Both the position numbers and the translations under genes were made by a program. The notes beneath the pieces are model-generated. The model searched no databases. It was not told the origin of the DNA and was given only the letters and a program-made list of their open reading frames with translations. From positions 188,001 through 252,000 of the forward strand of contig WNWL01000004.1 of NCBI GenBank assembly GCA_009733745.1: 64,000 nt of DNA. The letters are read 5' to 3'. Positions 53,858-61,982 of the stretch are shown here, one piece after another. The DNA comes from Oceanobacillus sp. HTM 045 (GTDB lineage: Bacteria; Pseudomonadota; Alphaproteobacteria; Rhodobacterales; Rhodobacteraceae). Position 1 is the first letter of the stretch; every line of letters starts with the position of its first letter.

Positions 53858-54787
53858 CTATCCTGCATGCGCGATCAGCGCGTCCAGATGCGATCTGGTC
53901 CCGCCGGCGAGCCCTTCAAGATCATATCCGCCTTCCAGTGTCGAGACCACGCGCCCATCACAATGTTGCGCCGCGATCTCGCAGATGCGCGCGGTGGCCC
54001 AGCCGAAATCCTCGTCTTCCCATTCCAGCATCGCCAGCGGGTCGCGCCGGTGCGCGTCGAACCCGGCGGAGATCATCACCAGGTCGGGCCTGAACCCGTC
54101 CAGCGCGGGCAGCACGATCCGCTCCATCGCCTTGCGCATCTCCGCCCCGCCCGAATGGGGCGGCAGCGGCGCGTTGACGATGTTGCCCACCCCAGTCTCG
54201 CCGGCGGCGCCGGTGCCGGGGTAGAGCGGCATCTGGTGGGTCGAGGCGAACATGACGCGGTCGTCGGTCCAGAAGATATCCTGCGTGCCGTTACCGTGGT
54301 GGACGTCAAAATCCATGATGGCAATCCGTTCCGCGCCCTGCGTCAGCGCGTGCAGGGCGCCTACGGCCACGTTGTTGAACAGGCAGAAGCCCATCGCCCG
54401 GTCCTTCTCGGCATGGTGGCCGCAGGGCCTCATGCAGCAGAAGGCCGCCCTGTAGAGCCCGCCCATCACCGCCTCCACGGCCGCGACGTTCGACCCCGCC
54501 GCGCGCCGCGCCGCCTCCAGGCTGCCGGGGCTCATGTGCGTGTCGGCATCCAGCGCTCGCCAGCCCTCTTCGGGCAGGCTGTCCTCGATCTTCGTGACAT
54601 AGGCGGGCTTGTGGGCACGCTCGAGCTGTTCGCGCGTGGCCTCCGGCGGCTCGGCCCGCGGCAGGCCGGCATAGGCCTCCTCGGCGAGAACGGCATCGAG
54701 CGTGACGATCCGGTCCACCCGCTCCGGGTGGCCCGGCGGGGTGACGTGACGGTGGCTCGACGGGTGGGTATGGATCAGGACTGACAT
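53858..54787 (-). CDS. histone deacetylase-family zinc amidohydrolase
   Basis: 309 residues. The HDAC fold is clear: 'PGHPERVDRI' at the start, 'MRPCGHHAEKDRAMGFCLFNN', the zinc ligands Asp and His in 'MDFDVHHGNGTQ' and Asp in 'ISAGFDAHRRDPL', then 'EGGYDLEGLA'. Bacterial members deacetylate acetoin-pathway enzymes, acetylpolyamines or other N-acetyl amines. The usual RPPGHH is RPCGHH here, a Cys for Pro next to the catalytic pair. Its start overlaps no other gene; the 620-bp repeat region lies upstream. Confidence 0.93.
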   Translation of the reverse strand: MSVLIHTHPSSHRHVTPPGHPERVDRIVTLDAVLAEEAYAGLPRAEPPEATREQLERAHKPAYVTKIEDSLPEEGWRALDADTHMSPGSLEAARRAAGSNVAAVEAVMGGLYRAAFCCMRPCGHHAEKDRAMGFCLFNNVAVGALHALTQGAERIAIMDFDVHHGNGTQDIFWTDDRVMFASTHQMPLYPGTGAAGETGVGNIVNAPLPPHSGGAEMRKAMERIVLPALDGFRPDLVMISAGFDAHRRDPLAMLEWEDEDFGWATARICEIAAQHCDGRVVSTLEGGYDLEGLAGGTRSHLDALIAHAG

Positions 54788-55407
54788 GGGCGGACGTTAA
54801 CCTCTCGCGAACGGTGAGGTAAATGCCCGGTTGATTGCCACCGCCGCGCCTCCCCCGAAAGGCGTTGCCCGCAGCTCTCGGACGCCCCCCGGAAGGCCGG
54901 TCGCGCGGCCCGCGAAGGCCTCCGAAACGACGCCCGAAACGACGCCCGGGAAGGGGCCTGCGATCAGCCCGCCGAGTCCCCGTTTCATGCCCGGCGGTGA
55001 AGTCCTGCGCCGTGGCGGCGAACGGTGACATCGTGGGGTGGCGGGGATTTCGTCACCGGCAAGTCAACCCGTCCGCCATCCCCCGATGTCATCTCCGCAG
55101 TGACATGCCTTCGCCCTGGGGTGACTTCCCCCGGGCGTGACACCCGCTCCGGAGGCTGGGATTCCGGCCCGCGCCCGGCGCTCGCGCGACCGGGCGCAGG
55201 GGGGCCGTTTCATCCCCGGCGGTGATGTCCGCGTCCTTCCACGCAACGCCTGACATCGCGCCGCGGCGTGAAACTGTCCCTCCCGTTTCACAGCTCGCCC
55301 GCGGCTTGTCACCGTGGAAAAGACTTCGCGGCATGGTGACGTCAGAGGATTTCTGGTCTACCCGGGGCGACGTTTTCCGCCCGTGACAGGCTCCGGACCC
55401 CCGCCCC
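54788..55407. repeat. 620-bp gene-free region of GTGAC-rich repeats (family C copies C2 and C3)
   Basis: No credible gene lies here. It has at least ten GTGAC/GTCAC or TGACAT motifs on both strands. C2 (54978-55031) is the inverted counterpart of 8276-8327. C3 (about 55206-55235) repeats its 'GTTTCATNCCCGGCGGTGA' start. A perfect 12-bp tandem duplication CGAAACGACGCC occupies 54923-54946. The promoters of the flanking divergent genes must be inside, but I cannot place them. Confidence 0.6.
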
Positions 55408-56010
55408 ATGCTCGAATTCGCCGCCGCCGTGTTCTTCCTGATCATCACGCCCGGCCCGGGTGTCCTCTCGGCCGCGGGCGTCGGCTCGGCCTACGGGGGC
55501 AGGGCGGGCCTCGCCTATGTCGGCGGGCTCTTCGTCGGCAACAATCTCGTGGCCGGGCTGGTGATTTCCGGCTTGGCCGCCGCGGCGCTGGCGGTGCCAG
55601 GGCTGGGCGAGGTGCTGCTCTGGGGATCGGTCTGCTACCTCTTCTACCTCGCCGCCAAGATCGCGCTGGCGGGCAGCCGGATCGCCTTCATCCACCTCGA
55701 GAAGCCGCCCGGCTTCTGGAACGGCCTCGCGCTCCAGCCGATCAACCCCAAGGCCTACGCGGTCAACACCGCGCTCTTCTCCGGATTCGCCTTCATGGCT
55801 GGAACGCCCGCTTTGGAGGCGGCGGTCAAGCTGCTGATCCTCAACGCGATCTGGGTGCCGATCCACCTGCTCTGGCTCTGGGCCGGCCTGACGCTGCGGC
55901 GGCTGGACCTCGACCCGAAGGTCAACCGCGCCATCAACGTGGCCATGGCCGTCTCCATGCTGATCGTGGTCGGCCTCGCGATCTGGTCGCAATTCGCGGC
56001 AGGGGCGTAG
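55408..56010 (+). CDS. LysE-family amino-acid exporter
   Basis: 200 residues, six hydrophobic helices, normal for LysE/RhtB. The start 'AAVFFLIITPGPGVLSAAGVGSAYGGRAGLAYVGGLFVGNN' has the family's conserved PGP motif; 'ALQPINPKAYAVNTALFSGF' is the second hallmark. It exports an amino acid or related small molecule by proton antiport. The gene is alone, convergent with petR. Substrate unknown. Confidence 0.88.
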   Translation: MLEFAAAVFFLIITPGPGVLSAAGVGSAYGGRAGLAYVGGLFVGNNLVAGLVISGLAAAALAVPGLGEVLLWGSVCYLFYLAAKIALAGSRIAFIHLEKPPGFWNGLALQPINPKAYAVNTALFSGFAFMAGTPALEAAVKLLILNAIWVPIHLLWLWAGLTLRRLDLDPKVNRAINVAMAVSMLIVVGLAIWSQFAAGA

Positions 56011-56024
56011 CTCGCCGACCCGCC

Positions 56025-56200
56025 ACAGCCCGGGCGACCAGCCCGGGCCACGTCCGACCCTCCCCCGGGGCGGGCGTTCTCTGACGCTGCAAACGGCTCA
56101 GGGCTCGGGAGGGGGTGCGGCATAAACCAAGCAGACCCGAAGGTGCGCCACGCCCGCCCAGGGCCGGTCGTGTCCCTACGCGCTCAACACGGAGGGTAGA
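56025..56200 (+). repeat. intergenic repeat family A, copy A3
   Basis: Fills most of the 200-bp gap between lysE-like and petR genes. It shares the left part 'GGGCGACCAGCCCGGGCCA' with A2, the centre 'CATAAACCAAGCAGACCCG', and the right end 'CCAGGGCCGGTCGTG' with A1. It is the most regular copy, including the distal 'TCCCTACGCGCTCA' also found in A4. Confidence 0.75.
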
Positions 56201-56210
56201 AAGCCAACCC

Positions 56211-56921
56211 TCAGTCCGGCGTCAGCATGTAGCCCTCGCCCCGCACCGTCTGCAGGTAGCGGGGGTTCCTCGGGTCCGTCTCCAGCTTGCGGCGCAGGCG
56301 GGTGATCTGCACGTCCACGGCGCGTTCCTGCGCCTGCCCGGCGCTGCCGCCGAGCTCCGAGACCAGCCGCTCGCGCGACAGCGGCGTGTTGGGGCTGAGC
56401 GCGAACAGCTTCATCAGCGCCTGCTCGGTGGTGGTCAGCCGCACCGGCTCGTCGCCGCGCAGGAGCTCGCCCCGCTGGATGTGGTAGCGCGCCTGCCCGA
56501 GGGTCAGCGTGCGCGGCGGCTCCTCCGCCGGGGCAGGGGTGGCGCGGCGCAGGATCGCGGCGCAGCGGAGCAGCAGCTCACGCGGCTCGAACGGCTTCGG
56601 CAGGTAGTCGTCCGCCCCCGCCTCCAGCCCCTCGATCCGGTCCCCCGCCTCGCCGCGGGCGGTCAGCAGCAGCACCGGCGTCTCGTTGGCGGCGCGGACG
56701 CGGCGGGTGAAGCTGAACCCGTCCTCCCCCGGCATCATCACGTCGACGATCAGGAGGTCGAAGGCCAGCCCGCCCAGCAGGCGCGAGGCGTGGTCGGCGT
56801 CGCGGGCGGTGCTGACGAGGTATCCGTGGCGCGCGAGGTAGCGCTTCAGCAGGTCGCGGATGCGCTGGTCGTCGTCGATCACCAGCACGTGCGCCGGATG
56901 CTCCGCCGCCGCGATGCTCAT
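56211..56921 (-). CDS. petR: OmpR-family response regulator, PetR-like
   Basis: 236 residues: receiver domain (about 10-125) with phospho-acceptor Asp in 'LLIVDVMMPGEDGFSF', acidic pair 'IDDDQRIRDLL' and Lys in 'YLPKPFEPRELLLR'; OmpR winged helix (about 140-235). Together with the upstream MarR gene it matches the petP-petR pair described in Rhodobacter, where petR is required for growth and cytochrome expression. No histidine kinase is adjacent, as in that system. It overlaps petP by 4 nt. Confidence 0.85.
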   Translation of the reverse strand: MSIAAAEHPAHVLVIDDDQRIRDLLKRYLARHGYLVSTARDADHASRLLGGLAFDLLIVDVMMPGEDGFSFTRRVRAANETPVLLLTARGEAGDRIEGLEAGADDYLPKPFEPRELLLRCAAILRRATPAPAEEPPRTLTLGQARYHIQRGELLRGDEPVRLTTTEQALMKLFALSPNTPLSRERLVSELGGSAGQAQERAVDVQITRLRRKLETDPRNPRYLQTVRGEGYMLTPD

Positions 56922-57430
56922 GCGATGTCATCCCCGACGAGGTTGAGCGCGGTGGCCCGCATGTCGGGGTCGATCATCCGCTCCAGCACCTTGCGGAACC
57001 CCGCGACCGCCTCCGGCCCGGCCTCGGAATAGGCCCGCCGCAGCCGGTCGCGCTGGACGTTGGAGACCGCGCTCTCCAGCACCTCGCCCTTCGCCGTCAG
57101 GCGCAGCAGGCGCTGGCGGCGGTCCTCCTGGCCGGGGGTGCTCTCGACGAAGCCGTCGTCGATCAGCTGGCGCAGCACGCGGTTGAGTGACTGCTTGGTC
57201 ACCTTGAGGATCGCCAGCAGCCCCGCGATGGTGATGCCGGGGCGGCGCTTGATGAAGTGGATCGCCCGGTGATGCGCCCGCCCGTAGCCCTGCACGGCGA
57301 GGATCTCGTCCGGCTCCGACGTCAGGTCGCGGTAGGCGAAGAACATCAGCTCGATTCCCTGCCGCAACTGCTCGTCGGTCAGGAACAGAAGCTCCTCACT
57401 CCGGCTCCGGGTCACCATGGCCCCGCTCAT
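56918..57430 (-). CDS. petP: MarR-family regulator, PetP-like
   Basis: 170 residues from the ATG at 57430 (a GTG at 57463 is an alternative). MarR winged helix: 'GITIAGLLAILKVTKQSLNRVLRQLIDDGFVES' and wing 'GQEDRRQRLLRLTAKGE'. The N-terminal 'AVQGYGRAHHRAIHFIKRRPG' is typical of PetP/CenR-linked MarR proteins. It forms an operon with petR through a 4-nt overlap. Regulated genes are not visible here. Confidence 0.85.
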   Translation of the reverse strand: MSGAMVTRSRSEELLFLTDEQLRQGIELMFFAYRDLTSEPDEILAVQGYGRAHHRAIHFIKRRPGITIAGLLAILKVTKQSLNRVLRQLIDDGFVESTPGQEDRRQRLLRLTAKGEVLESAVSNVQRDRLRRAYSEAGPEAVAGFRKVLERMIDPDMRATALNLVGDDIA

Positions 57431-57524
57431 CGGCGTTTCGCCCCCTGCTGAAAATCTGGTCACGATTTATGTCAGCGTTATTGACTAATCGCAAGGGCGC
57501 TGTTACCCGATCCACCCTGTGATG

Positions 57525-57539
57525 CGACAGATTCTGTCG
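57525..57539. promoter_or_regulatory. palindrome in the petP/ilvE intergenic region
   Basis: CGACAG-ATT-CTGTCG, perfect 6-bp arms, about 95 bp upstream of both divergent starts. A likely binding site for a dimeric regulator, perhaps PetP itself; no evidence decides between candidates. Confidence 0.4.
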
Positions 57540-57629
57540 TCTGAACTTTGGTAAACGAAAGAAAGCAAACCGGCCCGCAGGCCGGACTGCAAGGGAACCG
57601 GCCCCCGAGCGGCCGACATGGAGACGGAA

Positions 57630-58511
57630 ATGGCTGAGGCAGCCCCCTACGACGATCGCGACGGTGTCATCTGGATGGATGGCAAGCTCATCGACTGGCG
57701 CGACGCGAAGGTACACGTACTGACCCATGCGCTGCACTACGCCTCCTCCGTGTTCGAGGGCGAGCGCGCCTATGGCGGCAAGATCTTCAAGTCGCTGGAG
57801 CACTCCAAGCGCCTGATCGCCAGCGGCGAGGCGATGGACATGCCGATCCCGTGGACGGCCGAGGAGCTGGAAGCGGCCAAGTACGAGACCCTCAACGCCA
57901 ATGGCGGCGGCGACGCCTATGTCCGCGCCTTCGCCTGGCGCGGCGCGGGCCTCGACATGGGTGTAGCGGCCGCGCGCAACCCGATCCGCGTGGCGATCGC
58001 CACCTGGGGCTGGGGCGCCTATTACGGCGACGCCAAGATGAAGGGCGCCAAGCTCGACATCTCAAAGTGGAAGCGCCCCTCGCCGGAGACGATCCCGGCC
58101 CATGCCAAGGCGTCCGGCCTCTACATGATCTGCACCATGTCGAAGCACGCCGCCGAGGCGAAGGGCTGCTCCGACGCGCTGATGATGGACTACCGCGGCT
58201 ACGTGGCCGAGGCGACGGGCGCCAACATTTTCTTCGTGAAGAACGGCTCGGTGGTGACGCCCAAGCCCGACTGCTTCCTCAACGGAATCACCCGCCAGAC
58301 GGTGATCGACCTGGTGAAGAGCCGCGGCGTCGAGGTGGTCGAGCGCCATATCGAACCCTCCGAGATGGAGGATTTCGAGCAGTGCTGGCTCACCGGCACC
58401 GCCGCGGAGGTCACTCCCGTTGGCCAGATCGGCGACTACAATTTCGAGGTCGGCACGCTGACCCGGACCATCGCCGAGGACTACGAGAAGCTTGTCCGGG
58501 GCAACCGCTGA
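57630..58511 (+). CDS. ilvE: branched-chain amino acid aminotransferase
   Basis: 293 residues from the ATG at 57630, which has GGAG six nt upstream; the ATG at 57618 would add four residues. Class IV PLP fold: 'HALHYASSVFEGERAYGGKIF', PLP Lys in 'IPAHAKASGLYM', and 'LMMDYRGYVAEATGANIFFVKNGSV' plus 'LNGITRQTVIDL'. It interconverts branched-chain amino acids and their 2-oxo acids. Divergent from petP. Confidence 0.95.
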   Translation: MAEAAPYDDRDGVIWMDGKLIDWRDAKVHVLTHALHYASSVFEGERAYGGKIFKSLEHSKRLIASGEAMDMPIPWTAEELEAAKYETLNANGGGDAYVRAFAWRGAGLDMGVAAARNPIRVAIATWGWGAYYGDAKMKGAKLDISKWKRPSPETIPAHAKASGLYMICTMSKHAAEAKGCSDALMMDYRGYVAEATGANIFFVKNGSVVTPKPDCFLNGITRQTVIDLVKSRGVEVVERHIEPSEMEDFEQCWLTGTAAEVTPVGQIGDYNFEVGTLTRTIAEDYEKLVRGNR

Positions 58512-58577
58512 CAGGAACCGCTTGACCCGGTGCGCGTGCGGCGCACCATAACGGGAGACCCCAACGGGAGGTTTCCC

Positions 58578-59321
58578 ATGCGCCGCACGCTCCTTGCCTT
58601 CCTCGCACTCGCCGTTTCGGCGCCCGCGCCCGCGGTTGCGTCCGATACCAGCCGGACGCTCTCCTACGCCGTCGAGTGGGGGCCGGTGCCGCTGGCCGAG
58701 GTGCGTTTCGCGCTGACCACCGCGGGGCCGCTGACCCAGTTCGACGCCCACGCCTGGTCGACCGGCGCGGCGGATGTCTTCTCCAGCTTCGAGATGCGCC
58801 AGAGCGTGCGCTACAGCTTCCCCGAGAAGCGCGTCTATGTCAGCGCGGGCAGCTTCGGCGGCGACCCCAAGGTGCGGATCGTCGGCTGGGAGGGCGCGGA
58901 GGTGGTGCGCACCGACGTGCCGCCGCCGGAGGAGGAACTTACCCCGATCCCAGCCGGCGAGACCGTCGGCACGGTCGACCCCGCCTTCCCCTGGCTCGAC
59001 ACGCTGGCGCGGCTCGATGGCGGCGAGAGTTGCGACGCGACCTACCGCGTCTACGACGGCACGAGGCGGATGGACATCACCCTCTCCGGCCTGCGGGAGG
59101 AGGTGCTCGAGGCCGACCGCGGCTGGACCTATGCGGGCCCCGCCGTCGCCTGCCGGCTCACCTTCCGCCGGATCGGCGGGTTCAGCATCGACCGCGAGGT
59201 GGAGGAGCAGGACTACGAGCGGGTGATTTGGTTCGCGCGCATCGACGGCGCCTTCGCGCCCGTCCGGCTGCGCGTGGAGTGGCCGCTCGGCTACGCCACG
59301 GCGCGGATCGACCTGCGCTGA
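58578..59321 (+). CDS. DUF3108-type periplasmic protein
   Basis: 247 residues with a signal peptide (about 1-22). The mature protein has DUF3108 features: 'TLSYAVEWGPVPLAEVRFALTT' near the start and 'CDATYRVYDGTRRMDITL' later, with 'VRLRVEWPLGYATARIDLR' at the end. These proteins are beta-rich and probably bind hydrophobic ligands in the periplasm; role unknown. GGGAGGT ribosome site before the ATG at 58578. Confidence 0.82.
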   Translation: MRRTLLAFLALAVSAPAPAVASDTSRTLSYAVEWGPVPLAEVRFALTTAGPLTQFDAHAWSTGAADVFSSFEMRQSVRYSFPEKRVYVSAGSFGGDPKVRIVGWEGAEVVRTDVPPPEEELTPIPAGETVGTVDPAFPWLDTLARLDGGESCDATYRVYDGTRRMDITLSGLREEVLEADRGWTYAGPAVACRLTFRRIGGFSIDREVEEQDYERVIWFARIDGAFAPVRLRVEWPLGYATARIDLR

Positions 59322-59387
59322 GTCCGTGCCGGACGGCTGCTGACGGGCCCCGGAAACGGCCCTTAGGGGGTCAATTTCGCCGCATTC

Positions 59388-59416
59388 TTGTGACTGTTGC
59401 ATTTCTCCACTACATT
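59388..59416 (+). promoter_or_regulatory. probable sigma-70 promoter of the rsfS cluster
   Basis: TTGTGA (59388-59393), 17-nt spacer, TACATT (59411-59416). It is the best-placed promoter for the rsfS-rlmH-gpmI-envC-ctpA run and would give a leader of about 60 nt to the CTG candidate start at 59486. Confidence 0.5.
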
Positions 59417-59551
59417 CAGAGGAGTTGGCGGCGTCGCGAAACCGCATCCGTTGGGGATCGGGCGGCGCACTGACGGAGGTACGTTCTGAGCGAACAGGTC
59501 CAAGCGGGCGGGGTTGCCGCCCAGGGGACATCCGCCGCAGGTTGGGCTGGC

Positions 59552-59911
59552 ATGTCCGAAGAGATCGGGGGTCAGGAACTTCTCGATCGCATTCTACACT
59601 CCCTCGACGAGGATGGTGCGCAGGAGGTCGTGGTGATCGACCTCGCGGGCAAGTCGCCGATGGCGGATCACATGGTGGTCGCGTCGGGGCGGTCCGCGCG
59701 GCATGTCGCTGCGATTGCCGACAAGCTGATCGACCGTCTGAAGGAGCGCGGGGCACCGCGCGCCCGGTCCGAGGGCAAGGACAACGGCGACTGGGTCCTG
59801 ATCGACACCGGCGACGTCGTCGTGCACATCTTCCGCCCCGAGGTGCGCGAGTTCTACCAGCTCGAGAAGATGTGGCAGACCCCGGCGGACGGCACGGCGC
59901 GCCGCGCCTGA
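59552..59911 (+). CDS. rsfS: ribosome silencing factor RsfS
   Basis: 119 residues from the ATG at 59552. The family core 'AQEVVVIDLAGKSPMADHMVVASGRSARHVAAIADKL' and 'DWVLIDTGDVVVHIFRPEVREFYQLEKMW' is intact. It binds ribosomal protein L14 and blocks subunit joining during starvation. The ATG has no good ribosome site, whereas GGAGGT (59475-59480) stands 5 nt before an in-frame CTG at 59486 that would add 22 residues. First gene of the cluster; rlmH follows 13 nt later. Confidence 0.93.
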   Translation: MSEEIGGQELLDRILHSLDEDGAQEVVVIDLAGKSPMADHMVVASGRSARHVAAIADKLIDRLKERGAPRARSEGKDNGDWVLIDTGDVVVHIFRPEVREFYQLEKMWQTPADGTARRA

Positions 59912-59924
59912 CCGGTCCGGTTCC

Positions 59925-60395
59925 GTGAAGCTGACCATCGCCGCCGTCGGGCGGCTGCGGTCCGGCCCGGAAGCGGACCTCGTGTCCGACTATCTCGCGC
60001 GTGCCGGCCAGGCCGGGCGCGCGCTCGCGCTGGGCCCCTTCTCCGTGACCGAGATCGACGACCGCAAGGCGCGGGCTGCCGCCGAGCAGTCCGACCGCCT
60101 GCTCGCCGCGGTGCCTGCCGGGGCGATGGCCGTGGCGCTGGACGAGCGGGCGCGGCCCTGCACCTCTCCCGACCTCGCGGACGAGATCGCCCGGCGCCGC
60201 GACTCGGGCTGCCCCGAGATGGTCTTCCTGATCGGCGGCGCGGACGGGCACACGGGCGCGCTCCGCAAGCGGGCGGACATGCTGCTTTCCTTCGGGCCGA
60301 TGGTCTGGCCGCACATGCTGGCGCGCGTGATGCTGGCCGAACAACTCTACCGCGCAACGTCGATCCTGGCGGGATCTCCCTACCACCGCGCTTGA
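59925..60395 (+). CDS. rlmH: 23S rRNA (pseudouridine1915-N3)-methyltransferase
   Basis: 156 residues, SPOUT fold, from a GTG at 59925. The knot region 'EMVFLIGGADGHTGALRKRADMLLSFGPMVWPHMLARVMLAEQLYRA' is diagnostic. It methylates pseudouridine 1915 in the helix 69 loop of 23S rRNA on assembled ribosomes. The rsfS-rlmH pairing is conserved across bacteria. Confidence 0.96.
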   Translation: MKLTIAAVGRLRSGPEADLVSDYLARAGQAGRALALGPFSVTEIDDRKARAAAEQSDRLLAAVPAGAMAVALDERARPCTSPDLADEIARRRDSGCPEMVFLIGGADGHTGALRKRADMLLSFGPMVWPHMLARVMLAEQLYRATSILAGSPYHRA

Positions 60396-60449
60396 ACCGG
60401 GCGTTCCCGGCCCGTATCACGAACATCGGTCAGCCGGGGGAGAGCCGTG

Positions 60450-61982
60450 ATGTCCAGACCCAAGCCCGTGGTCCTCTGCATTCTCGATGGATGGGGCATC
60501 GCCCCGCCGGGGCCGGCCAATGCGCCGCACCTCGCGAAGACCCCGAACTTCGACCGGATCTGGTCGGAGCGTCCGACCTCCACGCTCGTCGCCTGCGGCA
60601 CCGATGTCGGCCTGCCCGAGGGGCAGATGGGGAACTCCGAAGTCGGTCACATGAACATCGGCGCGGGCCGCGTCGTCTGGATGGACCTGCCGCGCATCGA
60701 GCAGGCCATCGCCGACGGCAGCCTCGCCGCCAACCCGGCACTGGCCGAGTATTGTGACAAGCTCCGCCAGTCGGGAGGAAAATGTCACCTCATGGGGCTG
60801 GTCTCCCCCGGCGGCGTGCACGCCCACCAGGACCACATGGTCGCGCTGGCGAAGGCGGTGTCGTCCCGGGGCGTGCCGGTTGTCATCCATGCCTTCCTCG
60901 ACGGCCGTGACACCGCGCCCAAGTCGGCACGCGAGCACATGGCGAATTTCCAGGCCGACCTGGAAGTCACGCCGGACGTCACATTCGGCACTGTCATGGG
61001 CCGCTACTACGCGATGGACCGCGACCGCCGCTGGGACCGCGTCCAGCCCGCTTGGGAAGCCTTGGTCGAGGGCTGGGGCACCGAGGAAGCCACGCCCGAC
61101 ATGGCGATCCAGGAAGGCTACCGCCGCCGCGAGACCGACGAATTCCTCACCCCGACCATCCTCCCCGGCCACGAAGGCATCAAGGGCGAGGACGGTATCC
61201 TCTTCGCCAACTTCCGCGCCGACCGGGCGCGGCAGATCCTCGGCGCGCTGCTGGACGAGGATTTCGACGCCTTCGACCGCGGGCCTCGCCGCACCGTGAC
61301 CGCGGCGCTCGGCATGGTGAGCTATTCCGACCGGCTCAACCAGCTCATGGGCGTCATGTTCCCGCAGCAGGAAATCCGGCACACGCTCGGCGAATGGGTC
61401 TCGGAAAAGGGCCTGCGCCAGTTCCGCCTCGCCGAGACGGAGAAATACCCGCATGTTACCTTTTTCCTCAACGGAGGTGTCGAGGACGAGTCCTACGGCG
61501 AGCGCCGCCACATGGCGGAGAGCCCGAAGGTCCGCACCTATGACATGAATCCGGAGATGGCCGCCGAGGAGGTGACGGAGGAACTGGTCAAGGCGATCCG
61601 TGGCGATGACGACCTGATCGTGGTCAACTACGCCAACCCGGACATGGTCGGACATACCGGCTCTCTCAGCGCGGCGATCACCGCCTGCGAGACCGTGGAC
61701 CAGGGGCTCGGCCTCGCGCTGGAGGCGCTGGAGGAGATGGGCGGTGCGATGATCGTCACCGCCGACCACGGCAATTGCGAGATGATGGTCGATCCGGACA
61801 CCGGCGAGCGGCATACCGCGCATACGCTGAACCCGGTGCCGGTGATCCTGATCGAGCCGTCCGGGCAGTGGGCGCTGCGTGACGGAGGCCGGCTGGCCGA
61901 TCTCGCGCCGACGCTCCTGCAGTTGCTGGAACTCGACCAGCCGGAGGAGATGACCGGCCAGTCGCTGCTGGCGCCGCGCTGA
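60450..61982 (+). CDS. gpmI: 2,3-bisphosphoglycerate-independent phosphoglycerate mutase
   Basis: 510 residues from the ATG at 60450; the GTG just before it is less likely. Alkaline-phosphatase-fold metal motifs: 'VVLCILDGWGIAPPG' with the first Asp, nucleophile Ser in 'GQMGNSEVGHMNIGAGRVV', and the C-terminal 'MIVTADHGNCEMM' metal ligands. It interconverts 3- and 2-phosphoglycerate with Mn. Its stop shares one base with the next start. Confidence 0.97.
   Translation: MSRPKPVVLCILDGWGIAPPGPANAPHLAKTPNFDRIWSERPTSTLVACGTDVGLPEGQMGNSEVGHMNIGAGRVVWMDLPRIEQAIADGSLAANPALAEYCDKLRQSGGKCHLMGLVSPGGVHAHQDHMVALAKAVSSRGVPVVIHAFLDGRDTAPKSAREHMANFQADLEVTPDVTFGTVMGRYYAMDRDRRWDRVQPAWEALVEGWGTEEATPDMAIQEGYRRRETDEFLTPTILPGHEGIKGEDGILFANFRADRARQILGALLDEDFDAFDRGPRRTVTAALGMVSYSDRLNQLMGVMFPQQEIRHTLGEWVSEKGLRQFRLAETEKYPHVTFFLNGGVEDESYGERRHMAESPKVRTYDMNPEMAAEEVTEELVKAIRGDDDLIVVNYANPDMVGHTGSLSAAITACETVDQGLGLALEALEEMGGAMIVTADHGNCEMMVDPDTGERHTAHTLNPVPVILIEPSGQWALRDGGRLADLAPTLLQLLELDQPEEMTGQSLLAPR

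Noticed and set aside
54788-55407. Possible CRISPR array in the GTGAC-rich region
   Set aside because: Motifs are short, irregularly spaced and on both strands; there is no 25-40 bp direct repeat and no cas gene.
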